Below the pieces are notes generated by a model, which was not told the DNA's origin, made no database searches, and saw only the letters and a list, made by a program, of their open reading frames with translations. Made by a program: the position numbers and the translations under genes. Shown here piece by piece: positions 10,862 through 20,079 of a stretch of 64,000 nucleotides of DNA. The DNA is from Narthecium ossifragum. Its lineage: Eukaryota; Streptophyta; Magnoliopsida; Dioscoreales; Nartheciaceae. The stretch covers positions 23,639,648 through 23,703,647 of the forward strand of contig OY986967.1 of NCBI GenBank assembly GCA_963920575.1. Direction: 5' to 3'. Positions within the stretch are counted from its first letter, which is position 1; every line of letters starts with the position of its first letter.

Positions 10862-11533
10862 ATGCGGGCGGCATGCACAGCATGCATGGGTGCGCATGGA
10901 AGAACACGCATCTTAGGCCTCATGTTCTTCCTCACCTTCCTCCTCCTCATCTACGCCAAGTTTTGCCACGCCGCGGCCTTCGAGTTCTTCAACGGCCACA
11001 AGCACCACCCGCGCCACCTCAACCACCGCCGTTTCTTCGGCATAGAGAAGAACATCATCGAGTCGCTCCCCTTCTTCCGGTTCGCGTCGCTCAAGGGCAC
11101 CCACGAGGGTCTCGAGTGCGCCGTCTGCCTGTCCAAGTTTGAGGACAACGATCTCCTAAGACTGCTGCCAAAATGCAAGCACGCCTTCCACATCGACTGC
11201 GTTGACCGCTGGCTCGAGAGCCACTCCAGCTGCCCGCTCTGCCGCCACAAGGTCGGCGCCGAGGACGTCGCCACCTTCAAGTACAACGCCAGCTCCCATC
11301 TCATGTCTCGCAGCGTGTCGCCGTCGCTGCAGCTCGAGGGCAGCCCCACCGCCGACCTCGAGCTGTTCGTCGAGCGGGACCACAGCGCGCACAACATCCC
11401 GCCTCTGATGTTCAACTTCGGCGGAAGCTTCCGGATGCTCGAGAGGTTCTTGAAGAACAAGAAGGATAACGAATCGCTGCTTCCGCACGCCGCTGCCGCC
11501 GCCGACATCGACGGAGACGAGTTCTTGCATTAG
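10862..11533 (+). CDS. ATL-family RING-H2 E3 ubiquitin ligase, captured by a MULE
   Basis: The predicted protein has 223 residues. Residues about 16-34 form one membrane segment (LGLMFFLTFLLLIYAKF). A GLD-like motif follows (GIEKNIIESLPFFRF, about 60-74). A complete RING-H2 finger uses C86, C89, C105, H107, H110, C113, C124 and C127, with P125 after the seventh ligand as in ATLs. Around the finger (LPFFRFASLKG, LECAVCLSKFED, LLPKCKHAFHIDC) it most resembles the ATL42/ATL43 group. ATLs are membrane-anchored ligases that recruit E2 through RING-H2, often in stress or defence responses. It is shorter than typical ATL42/43 proteins and lacks a clear signal peptide. The ATG follows a locally duplicated stretch, so the N-terminus may be recruited. 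No stop or frameshift is seen; whether it is transcribed is unknown. Confidence 0.75.
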   Translation: MRAACTACMGAHGRTRILGLMFFLTFLLLIYAKFCHAAAFEFFNGHKHHPRHLNHRRFFGIEKNIIESLPFFRFASLKGTHEGLECAVCLSKFEDNDLLRLLPKCKHAFHIDCVDRWLESHSSCPLCRHKVGAEDVATFKYNASSHLMSRSVSPSLQLEGSPTADLELFVERDHSAHNIPPLMFNFGGSFRMLERFLKNKKDNESLLPHAAAAADIDGDEFLH

Positions 11534-11574
11534 TTCAAGCACAGGATCATCGTGTCCGGGGTGGTGCTAGCGCG

Positions 11575-11695
11575 AGGACGGCGGGAGAGAGGGAGAGCGA
11601 GGGGGCGGAAGAGAGAGAGGCCGAGGAGAGAGAGAGGCCGGAGAGAGAGAGGTCGAGGAGAGACGGGAGAGAGAGAGAGAGGCGGGAGATGGATT
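11575..11695 (-). repeat. GA-rich tract, inverted partner of 10125-10330
   Basis: Repeated gagagagaggccgaggagag-like units are complementary to the CT tract on the other side of the ATL gene. The two tracts could pair as an internal stem about 1.4 kb apart. Confidence 0.75.
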
Positions 11696-11699
11696 GCCG

Positions 11700-11862
11700 A
11701 CACGTGGCGATCCAATTTTTGTCTCGCAGCAATCCAGTAGTTGTATGACGTCATGGCAATCCAAATTGATCAATTTAGACTTGGTAGTTGCATGACGTCG
11801 TGGCAATCCAAATTTTGACTATAGGCTCATAGCAATCCAAATTTTGATTGGATGCATGACGT
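11700..11862. repeat. Short diverged repeats with TGACGTC motifs and gcaatccaaatt blocks
   Basis: The motif tgacgtca occurs near 11748, and tgacgtc recurs near 11794 and 11859. Each is associated with gcaatccaaatt, which occurs about four times. TGACGTCA is the palindromic C-box/CRE core bound by plant bZIP factors. This lies between the ATL 3' end and the NHL fragment, so a regulatory role is only a possibility. Confidence 0.55.
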
Positions 11863-11879
11863 CGGAGGCTTCACCCACG

Positions 11880-12401
11880 TAGCTTCCCTCCCTTCCTCTT
11901 TCTCCTCGAGCTCCCGGCGGCTACACCCGGACCTAAGCCCGGCGGCACCTCCACCCAGACCTCCTCCCCTGACGGGCTCAGCGACACGGTGCCCTCCATC
12001 TCCCTCGTCCAGCCAGAGACGGCCACGGAATTGAACGTCATGCAACTGCCGCGCGCCTTCGTAGTAGGCGTCGGCCTCGAGGTGCTCGTAGTAGAGGTCG
12101 TACTTCTTGTTGGAGTTCTGGACGCTGACGTTGGCGGCGAGGTCGTAGTACAGCGTCCCGTTCCCGGCGAGGTCAAAGCAGCCGAGGGTGGCTTTCTCCA
12201 CGTAGAACTTGAGGGCCTCGGGCTGGTTGGCCAGCTAGACGACGACGACGAGGATTTCCAGGCCGATGAGGACGATGGTGAGGGTCTTGAAGATGGCGCA
12301 CCAGAGTTTGTATGGCGCGCAGCCGGCGCCCCTGCCGAATCCCGCCGCAGCTGGAGCCCTTATGGCGGGGCAGCTGCGGCGGCGTCGGAAGGATGGGCAT
12401 A
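11880..12401 (-). pseudogene. Captured NHL (NDR1/HIN1-like, LEA-2) gene fragment
   Basis: The minus strand encodes, in order: an N-terminal piece (SYYAHPSDAAAAAP), a membrane segment (YKLWCAIFKTLTIVLIGLEI, then LVVVV), and the start of the LEA-2 domain (FYVEKATLGCFDL, LYYDLAANVSVQNSNKKYDL, YYEHLEADAYYEGAR). These match the usual NHL order of cytosolic tail, membrane anchor, then extracellular LEA-2 domain. It is broken: the membrane segment ends in TAG where Trp is expected (before LANQPEALKF), and the domain changes frame near FNSVAVSGWTREMEG. The C-terminal half is missing. NHL proteins act at the plasma membrane in defence and stress; this copy should not. Confidence 0.8.
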
Positions 12402-12411
12402 GTAGGACTGG

Positions 12412-12544
12412 TTGAGCGTCGAAGAGGTTAGCATGGAAGGGCATTTTTGTCTGAAAAAGAAAATTTGGCTTATCACGTAAATAAACACAAAAATGGACTG
12501 GTTTTGTAAATTTGAAAGTAAAATGGATTTAAAAAAAAAAACTC
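12412..12544 (-). repeat. Right terminal inverted repeat of Pack-MULE 1
   Basis: This is the partner of 9983-10115. Past it, the sequence (agctccgagagatg) resumes homology with the UGT spacer at 60880. Confidence 0.85.
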
Positions 12545-13011
12545 AGCTCCGAGAGATGTTCCATTTTGTATGAAAAAGGTTGAAAATGATATTTTGATCT
12601 TCTCATATTATCTAGGAAATAGTCTTTTTATTTCTTGATATCATTTTCAATCAAAAGAAAAACGAATGCGTTTTCAGCACTGAAGATGGTCAAACCAAAC
12701 AGCCCCTTGGTTCTCAGTAAAAAACCCAGATCGCTTTGTTCGTTTCTAAATTGTATATAGACCTTATTCGTCCTAGCGCTAAATCTGGGAATCAACTTTC
12801 ATGCAGGTTTTTCTCTAAAAAGTATCTTCCAATTCATGATCAAAAGCTTATTCGTCCTAGAATTTCATCTGGGAATCACTTTAATTTCATGCCGGTTGTT
12901 CTCTAAATTAAACATCTTCTAATGCATCAAATTAAGCTCTGCCCAGAGCTTTAATTCTTGCTCTGTATATCTAATTCCCATTTCATGTTCCAAGGCTGTG
13001 TCCAGAGAGAG
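12545..13011 (+). other. 5' flank of UGT pseudogene; UGT-array spacer
   Basis: From agctccgagagatg on, this continues the spacer seen at 60880-61340 (shared attatctaggaaatagtc, cactgaagatggtcaaacca, ctctaaattaaacatctt). It then runs into the UGT start at 13012. It probably contained the promoter of the UGT. No clear TATA box is assigned. Confidence 0.7.
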
Positions 13012-14392
13012 ATGGGCTCTGCATCTCCGGCTCACGTAGCCATATTTCCGTTCACGGCGAAAGGTCACACCTTGCCACTCATCTGCCTCACTCTCCTCCT
13101 CCACCGCCGCCGCCTCGCCACCGTCACCTTCTTCACCACCCCTCTGAATGCACCCTACATCCGCAGCTCACTGTCAGAAGCCGAAGCCGACATCATCGAA
13201 CTCCCCTTCCCAAATAACATTCCCGGCCTAGCCATTGGCCTCGAGAGCACCGACCACCTCCCGTCCATGTCGCTCTTCCTCACCTTCGTCGACGCCGTCA
13301 AAGAACTCCGTCCCCACTTCGAGCAGGCGCTCGAGCGGACGCCGACCATCAGCTTCTTGATCTCCGATCTCTTCCTTGGATGGACTCAAGAACGCATCCA
13401 AGTATGGGATTCCAAGAATCTCCTTCGGTGGCATGAACATCTTCTCCTCCCTCATCTGCGGCAGCGACAAACGTTACCGGCCGCATACCGGCATCGCCTC
13501 CGACGACGAGCCCTTTGCGGTCCCCGGCTTTCCAGGCGTGACGGTCACAAAGGTCCATTTTCCGAGTATGCTGTCGGTCAGATTAAGGTTCAGAAGGAAA
13601 GCTATGGGGTCATTGTCAACTGCTTCTATGAGATCGAGTCACCTTACATCACTTATGCGAGCAAGGAGAGGGAGCTGAGATATTGGTGCATTGGCCCGCT
13701 TGGGCTGGCGAGACCGGAGGGCCCGCGGTCGAGCAGAATCCGGCGTGGATTCAATGGTTGGACACGCGGTTGGCGGCGGCGGAGCCTGTCCTCTACATCA
13801 CCTTCGGAACTCAAGCAGAGCTGACCATTTTGCAGCTGCGCGCGCGCGGGAGATCGCCATCGCACGGGAGAAGTCCGGATTGAGTTCCTTGTGGGTGGTG
13901 AGGAATAAGAAAGCTGACTTAGGGGAAGGGTTCGAAGAGAGGGTGGTTGATAGGGGGATAGTGGTAAGGGAATGGGTGGATCAAGTAGAGATTTTGAGCC
14001 ATGAGAGTGTTCAAGGATTCATGAGCCACTGTGGATGGAACTCGGTGGTGGAGAGCATATGTGCCGGCGTGCCGATCTTGGCGTGGCCGATGATGGCGGA
14101 GCAGAACCTGAATGCGAAGCTCGTGGTCGAGGAATTGAAGATTGGTCTGAGAATTCGGACGGTCGATGGCAAGCGCCAAGGATGCGGGTGGAGCATGAGG
14201 AAATTGAGCGCATGGCGAGGGGGTTGTTTTTGGGGAAGAAGGGGAAGTTTGGCTGAGGAGATGGTGAAGGAGTTGGCTACTGCTGCTGTTGTGGCTGCCA
14301 TGGATGCTGGAGGGTCATCATGGAATACATCGGAGGAGATGGTTAATGAGGTTTGTGACAAGACAAGAATATTAGAATTGCAGAGAGTTTAG
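13012..14392 (+). pseudogene. UDP-glycosyltransferase pseudogene, UGT90A-like (tandem paralogue of 58642-60051)
   Basis: It aligns along its whole length with the intact UGT at 58642. The first 120 codons are in frame (MGSASPAHVAIFPF, SFLISDLFLGW). After DLFLGWTQE two bases are missing (near 13393) and the frame changes (SKYGIPRISFGGMN). About 50 bp are lost near 13557, after DEPFAVPGFPGVTV. A further indel lies at a cgcgcgcg run near 13840. The sugar-nucleotide box is still readable (WVDQVEILSHESVQGF, HCGWNS, MMAEQ), but the C-terminal part shows yet another change near 14180 (GWSMRKLSAW instead of GWVEQKEIERM). No full-length enzyme can be made. The 3' end abuts a retrotransposon fragment at 14395. 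Confidence 0.93.
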
Positions 14393-14394
14393 CG

Positions 14395-15330
14395 GAGAAG
14401 TTAACCATGGCTTTCTTTTGCATGGCTGCGAAGTTTGCCACGACCTCATACATGGCGTTGAGTTCGCGTCGCATAGCCTGACAGGAATCCTCTTCGGATT
14501 TTCCGATGGGGGAGGGTTTCGTCTTGAGGATGAGCCTCAGTTTGTTGACCGATATGGGTAAATGGTCGCTAGGCGTCGTGTGAGGTACGCCAACTGGTGT
14601 GTGAGGTACGTCAACCGTCGTGTGCAATAACTAAAAGCGGTGTGGGTTCAGCCTTGTTTTAATTAAGAGGATGCCTAAATCTAACTCAAACCTACTGGAA
14701 GTCAAGGAAGCAGTTTTACTACTACTAATTACCCGGATGATTAAACTACTCTTAAGAGTACCGTTAAACTACTCTAGAGATAAGTGTAATCGCTACTCCT
14801 ATATAGGATACTAATAGAGTAATGGCTATTTCTACTCCTATTTAGAATTCTTAGATAGAAAGAGTAATGAAAGAAATTGCTATTTTCATTGATCGGTGAT
14901 GTCCTCTTACAATTCCCTTCGAGGCATTTATACATGAAAGTGCTCGAACCGCTCCCATGATCTCTGATAATTGCCACCATGATCTGACAGTTGCTCTCAT
15001 GATCTCCTTTGATCACTCGCATGATCTGCTGGGTTTTCATAATGTATCATATTTACGAAGTTATCATTAGACACTTCCACCGCATTTCAGAACATTCTAT
15101 CATCGGAATTTACAAAGTTGCAAACAATGAAAGTCGTAGATATTTCAATTCTTTCCAACGGTCCACAAATCATGCCATTTAGTTATTGGGCGGAGAAGTT
15201 ATGATTAAAATACTCCGACTGTGTCGGAAGTAATCGAGTTGTCTAATATTTACCATATTACTGTAGTGAATTCGACGGATAGAATCCGCGTCGAATCGAG
15301 CGAGAAGGGCCTCGATCAAATTTTACTAAA
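14395..15330 (-). mobile_element. LTR retrotransposon fragment X, copy 1 (LTR plus 5' leader/gag start)
   Basis: It is homologous in inverted orientation to 53480-54530. Both include cctcgaaggg/aa near a TATA-like ttataaatgcc on the coding strand, repeated ctactcctat-type motifs, and a short frame with ELNAMYEVVANFAAMQKKAM that may be a gag N-terminus. It starts directly at the UGT pseudogene stop and replaces the UGT 3' UTR. No pol is present. Confidence 0.7.
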
Positions 15331-15769
15331 TTGCCATTAGGAGATCGCCAGATATGAGATGCTTTGAGCGTTGAGTCTCGAGCATCGAGGGTCGAGCGTC
15401 GAGCGTCGAGCGTTGAAGGGGTAATTCGACTAATTATTTACCGAACTGTCACTCAATTCGATGGCATGTTTTACACCTCAAACGTCTGAATTTGGAGCTC
15501 TCATAAACATCAAAGTTGTAGATATTTGTGTTCTCTTTCCATGGGTGCAAAAATCGCCCTTTTTGGTTACGGGATGTGAAAGTTATGATTGATATACTTG
15601 AGCTATGTTGGACGCAATCGAATGCTATTTTTTTACGGTAACAAGGACATGCATCATTGATGGGTATCTGCACCTTATTGGTGATCAACGTAGAAGCGGA
15701 TTCTCTGGATTTCAATACCATAAAGCGGTTTGGAAATATTATTGCTCTGTATGGCATCGCTGATTAGAT
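15331..15769. other. LTR-like sequence without gene
   Basis: It contains the recurrent retrotransposon motif aaagttgtagat..gaaagttatg (about 15510-15600) and a run of gtcgagc repeats near 15385-15410. No coding capacity is seen. It probably continues an LTR or an older element cut by fragment X. Confidence 0.45.
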
Positions 15770-16675
15770 AAAAAAATAGAAGCTCAAATCAAAGTGGTCG
15801 CACAAATTAAGGATCAATGGATTACGACAACTAAAGATAAGGGTGGTACAAGTTCAACTGATACAGCTGAAATATGTCAGCGCGCCGCTATTTCATCTCG
15901 TTTTATAGAGGATGATCAACTGGTAGGAATTGAGCAAAGTAGATCTGTACTAGTTGAATGGTTGAAACCAACAGAACCTGATAGAGCCATCATTGTTACT
16001 GTCAGGGGTATGGGAGGATCGGGAAAAACAACTCTTGTCAATAATGTATATAAAAGAGAAAGGAAGAATTTCAACTGCAGTGCATGGATCTCCGTCTCGC
16101 AGACTTCTAAACCAGATGCCCTCCTAAGATCTATGATACGGGATTTATGTGGTAAGGCACAACCACTACCTCGAGATATTGAAAACATGGATCATCGAAC
16201 ATTAGTGGAGACAATCAGAGGACTTCTTGAATAGAAAAGGTACCTAATTGCAATGGACGACGCATGGGAGAGGAAACCATTTTATGTCATTCAAAATGCT
16301 TTTCCTAGCGTTCACCGTGGAAGCAAAATAGTTATCACAACCAGGGAGCATGAAGTAGCCTCGCTTGCTGATGAAATGCACAAATATGAAATCAAAACTT
16401 TACAAGAAGGTGACACTTCTGAACTGTTCTGGAAGAAAGTTTTACTGAATGATGCTAGCAAGGTCCCTCCTAAAGAGGTAAAGAAAATGGGGAATAATAT
16501 TCTTCACAAATTGACATGGAAAAGGGTTTATGATCAGCTTAATTGGTATATAGATAACAATGCAGAGCTTGGTAACTTGAAAAGCATTCTGATTTCTGAA
16601 TGTTAGCTATTATCGAATGCCAAGATATCTCCAAAACTGCTTTTTATATTGCGGCATCTTTCCAGAAGGTTATAT
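15770..16675 (+). pseudogene. CC-NB-ARC (RPM1-like NLR) disease-resistance pseudogene fragment
   Basis: The readable order is: end of a coiled-coil-type domain (KIEAQIKVVAQIKDQW), a linker with LVGIEQSRSVLVEWL, the P-loop GMGGSGKTT (16006-16032), RNBS-A (FNCSAWISVSQTSK), kinase-2 YLIAMDDAW, RNBS-B GSKIVITTREHEVASLA, and the CFLYCGIFPEGYM block in another frame. Defects: a TAG at 16232-16234 just before kinase-2; loss of the GLPLA segment (GNNILHKL joins directly to TWKRVYDQLNWYI); a TAG after LISEC at 16604; a frameshift before the RNBS-D-like block; then truncation with no MHD motif or LRRs. Full NLRs bind nucleotide and act as intracellular immune receptors. This one cannot. Confidence 0.9.
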
Positions 16676-16704
16676 GGCGGCTGGGCGGCGTTCGGAGGAG
16701 TGCT

Positions 16705-18404
16705 TAACACGCCTTGAAAAGTGTCGTTACCTTAACAAGGACGTCAAAATTAGAAATTTATAATCAAACTACTAACTAACTACTTTATGGGTAGATAGCA
16801 ATGAGTCCGAGTCGGTCCACAGGGAAAAGAAGTGTTAAGTATAATTACCTCGTATAGTTCTAAATCAAAAGATTGATAAAGGAAATGATTTTTGGTTTTT
16901 AAACTACTCTTAACTCAGATTAAACTCAACTGAATAATAATAGGATAAATGGCCAAGAGATTTCTAATCAGTAATAAAGAACTAACTAGGTCTTCCTAGG
17001 ATAAAAGCAATTCAAAAGGTGTTAATGGTTTTAACAAGTCGATAGTTGAATGGCTAGAACCCCTACCGCACAACAAAGATTCGTAAGAAGTCTTCATCGG
17101 AACAAAGATCAAATCAGCGGATAATTGGTATGAGAATAATCAAAGTGGTTCTAGCATTTTGAGATCGCCTAATCAATAAAGATAAAGAACGAATTGTAGG
17201 TTATAATCATAGGTCTTAATGGTTCTAGCATTAAGGTAATGGTTCTAGCACTCCTACAATCATAATCTAGGTTTTAGAATCCAATCCAAAGATCTAACAT
17301 GATTCTAGCATGAAAGCATCTTGAACAAGTCCTAATCATAGCCTCTAACATGCAATGCTCAAAACCAGCGATCGTAATCTCAGCATAACTTTCACATCCG
17401 AACACGAAACAAGGTGATTCAAGATTCGGTGGAAAGCTAAGGAAGAGATCTACGACTTTTATGTTTTGAGTTTTCACAGAATCCGGCTGTATACCCACGG
17501 AAAAACCGAGATAAGACAGACTGAATCTAGGGCACAAAGAACAAACAATTCATTCACCATAATAAATATTACCAATAGATATATAAAATCTGAAATCTAT
17601 CCATTAAACCATCATAAAGTACATGCTCTGATCCATAGGAAAAACCTAGAAAGATTCTCTATTACATCATAGAAATCCCTAAGCTAGAGATTAGTTACTC
17701 ATCTTAGGAAGGAGATCCGTCGATGAAGGTTGTCGCCGCGCTCCACCCATGGATCTTCCACCAAAGATCTAACCTAATTTGTGGAAAAGAAATTAAGAGA
17801 AACCCTAAGAGATGAACAAAATTCGGCCATGGAAGGCTGTGAAAACGCCCCCAAAGAAGGCTATTTATAGCCTAAGACAAACTCTAACTCGGATTAGTCA
17901 ATTTCCTTTTATTTTTCCCGCAGCGCCCAAGGAGATCGATCTCCTTTGGGTTGAGATCGATCTTCTTCACTTCGGGAACTTCAAAAACTGGAATTTTCCC
18001 GACCCAAATCGATCTGCATGGGAAGCAGATCGATCTGGTTTTCCGTAACTGCTTCTTCTGTACTTATGTACTAAAAATTGCATATCTTCCTTTAGGAAAC
18101 TCCAAATCACGAACCGTAAAAAGTTCTGCAATCTAGACTTCAAGAGCTTTCCAACCATATATAGTACATCATCTGGTTCTTCTTGAGTAGGTACAGTTTT
18201 GATGTCAAAGATGGTTCATCTTTGCTCCTTTGCTCTTTTGCTCCTAGCAGGTTCTTTATTTGTTCGTTTTAGCACCAAACTTGATCTAATCTTCGTTGAG
18301 GGTCCTTAAGTCTGAAATGAAGAAAAGACAATCAAAATAGAATTGCTCGGAGACTAACGAGACCTAGTTAAAAGGGTGATTTGTGCACTTTTCACGTCTT
18401 ATCA
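16705..18404 (-). mobile_element. Retrotransposon fragment Y, copy 1 (LTR-type, minus orientation)
   Basis: The minus strand starts TGATAAGACGTGAAAAGTGC and shares its first roughly 1.4 kb with the solo LTR at 41673-42965. Both ends are flanked by gtgct (16700-16704 and 18405-18409), consistent with a 5-bp target duplication. It carries about 230 bp more than the solo LTR at its far end, including tccctgtgga, a phrase I associate with plant Gypsy LTR/leader regions. The far terminus is TTA rather than CA. No coding domain is found. Confidence 0.65.
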
Positions 18405-18572
18405 GTGCTCGAGACTTTTCGCGAGCTTGTGGCGAAGGGAGGCGGCTGGGCAGCATTGGGGGAAGAGAAATTGATTGTTTAGGCTTCAGGCGAAGGGAGG
18501 AGAGGGTTTCGGGCGGCATCGAGGGTTTTGGGCGGCTGGACCCGTTAACCCGTCCTGGGTAAATAATTTAAA

Positions 18573-18750
18573 GGGATTTTTGCACTCCGGTACTATGCAC
18601 TTTCCTCGAATTGTACTTTGGTACCATCAGGTTTTGAATTTGCAATTTGATACATCTAACTTATATATTTATGTACTTTAATACAAACCCCCGGCGCCGT
18701 TATTCTAATTTGATGGCAAACCAGTCACGTGCGAGCACGTGACCAGTTTT
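18573..18750 (+). repeat. Left terminal inverted repeat of Pack-MULE 3
   Basis: It pairs with 20640-20816. Shared blocks are tttgcaatttgatacatc, actttaatac and gccgtta. Confidence 0.9.
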
Positions 18751-19079
18751 ACATCCGTTTCCCACGACATCGATGGTTTTGCACTCATTTCCTCGAGGAT
18801 TCCTGCCGATAGCCACCCCCTCCCTCTGTGCCTACATCCTCCATATCGTCGAGCTCGCCGGCCGTTCCACCTCCTCCCTCCTCTCTCACAAGAAAAGGAA
18901 GGGCTTCATCATTTACGCCTTGCGTTGTTCTCCGAGCGGTTTCTCCTCGACGACGACGACGACGAGCTCGAGCGATGACGGGGAAGGCTGTGGCGGAGAG
19001 GGAGGCAGCCCTTTGTCCGCATGGCGTTGCTCCGATCTCCTCATTTCCCCGGTTGGACCCCCAATGCAGTCGTCGACGT

Positions 19080-19200
19080 CCTCGCCTCCCTCGCCTCCTA
19101 CTTCTTCTTCTTTTCTTTTCTTCCTCTGTTTTCTTTACCCTTCCCCAGCCACCTCCTCCTCCTTCTTTCTTCTTCTTCTTCTTCTTCTTCTTTCTAGAGT
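19080..19200 (+). repeat. CT/CTT-rich tract, inverted partner of 19690-19990
   Basis: Phrases such as ccccagccacctcctcctcc recur in reverse complement at about 19865 and 19927. The pair forms an internal inverted repeat within Pack-MULE 3, as in Pack-MULE 1. Confidence 0.75.
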
Positions 19201-19222
19201 GCTATATATATGTGAATATATA

Positions 19223-19365
19223 CCCATAGTTCCGGAGGCATCGCTGCTGCCATAGAACGTCGCAGAAGTTTTGGTCCAACCGGAGGCGGCGAAGCCATCG
19301 GCGATGCTCCACATGCAGCACATTGTAAGCCCAACCAAAAACCCATAACCAAAACCCATCTCCAT
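19223..19365 (-). pseudogene. Captured first exon of an alpha-expansin gene
   Basis: The minus strand encodes about 48 residues: a hydrophobic secretion signal (GFGYGFLVGLTMCCMWSIAD) followed by the mature expansin start (WTKTSATFYGSSDASGTMG). ATFYG.SDASGTMG is the conserved beginning of the EXPA catalytic-like domain. It stops at a GT that can serve as a splice donor (tatggg then tatatattc), at a position where I recall EXPA genes having their first intron. The rest of the protein is absent. A CT-rich 5' leader precedes the ATG. Alpha-expansins loosen cell walls; this fragment alone could at most supply a promoter, leader or signal peptide to a chimeric transcript. Confidence 0.85.
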
Positions 19366-19689
19366 CTCTCTCTCTCTCTCTCTATCTCTCTAGCTATGGA
19401 TTGCCAGGAACAGAGGAGGAGGAGTAGATGAGAACTACAAACCAATGGAAGTGTTTAAATAGGAAGGGGACTGTGAGCGCGCATGTATGCACCAACTCGA
19501 CGCCACCGCCGCGAAGCTTCTCATGGAGGCGAGGCCACCGCGAAGCTTTTCATGGTCGGCGAGGTGGACGTCCACGTGCATGAGAGGTGGATGTCACCGT
19601 GCATGCGAAGGGTCGTGTGAACGCAAGTTGGTGGCATCGATTGTCGTAGGGGGTAGTTGACGCCACTCCGACCACATCGTCGACGGGGA

Positions 19690-19990
19690 AACGGGGAAGA
19701 AGAAGAAGAAGAAGAAGAAGAAGAAGAAGAAGAAGGGAGATCGGGAGAGGAAGAGAGAGACGGGGAAGAAAACAGAGGAGGGGGAGAAACAAAGGAAAGA
19801 AAAGAGAGATAGGGGAGGAGAAGAAAGAAGAAGGAAGAAGAAGAAGAAGAAGAAAGAAGGAGGAGGAGGTGGCTGGGGAAGGGGAAAGAAAACAGAGGAG
19901 GGAAAGAAAAGAAGAAAAAAAGAGGAGGAGGTGGTTGGGGAAGGGGAAAGAAAATAGAGGAGGGAAAGAAAAGAAGAAAAATAGAGGAGG
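19690..19990 (-). repeat. GAA/GGA-rich low-complexity tract
   Basis: It consists of gaagaagaag runs and diverged copies of a unit containing ggaggtgg(c/t)tggggaagggg. Long apparent Ser/Phe-rich frames on the minus strand (up to 249 codons) come from this composition and are not genes. Confidence 0.85.
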
Positions 19991-20079
19991 AGGAGGAGTG
20001 GATGCCGGATGAACTCGACGGCGACCAAGCTCCCCACGTGCGTGACAGTGGCGGCGGCGGAGGAGGAGCGGATGCCGGA

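Larger units (their letters stand above)
9983..12544. mobile_element. Gene-capturing Mutator-like element (Pack-MULE 1)
   Basis: Long terminal inverted repeats of about 130 bp bound the element: gagtttttttt..aaatcca on the left and its complement at 12412-12544, both containing gataagccaaa and gacaaaaat(a/g)cccttcc. There is no transposase. Instead it holds an ATL-type RING-H2 gene (+) and an NHL/LEA-2 gene fragment (-). Long AT-rich termini around GC-rich exon pieces are the hallmark of Pack-MULEs. The homologous spacer near 60875 lacks the block. The target duplication is degraded (agct-ggag left, agctccgag right), so MULE class rests on the termini and content. Confidence 0.8.

Noticed and set aside
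10094..11142. 348-codon plus frame starting in the CT tract, and overlapping frames
   Set aside because: It is low-complexity Ser/Leu/Pro sequence that runs out of frame over the ATL gene; the RING-H2 frame at 10862 is the one with real motifs.
9974..12553. Clear 9-bp target duplication for Pack-MULE 1
   Set aside because: Flanks agct-ggag and agctccgag are similar but not identical, and part may belong to the terminal repeat, so I did not claim it.
12919..13104. Minus-strand frame over the UGT start, and the many short frames overlapping both UGTs and the U-box gene
   Set aside because: They are shadows of real coding sequence with GC-rich third positions.
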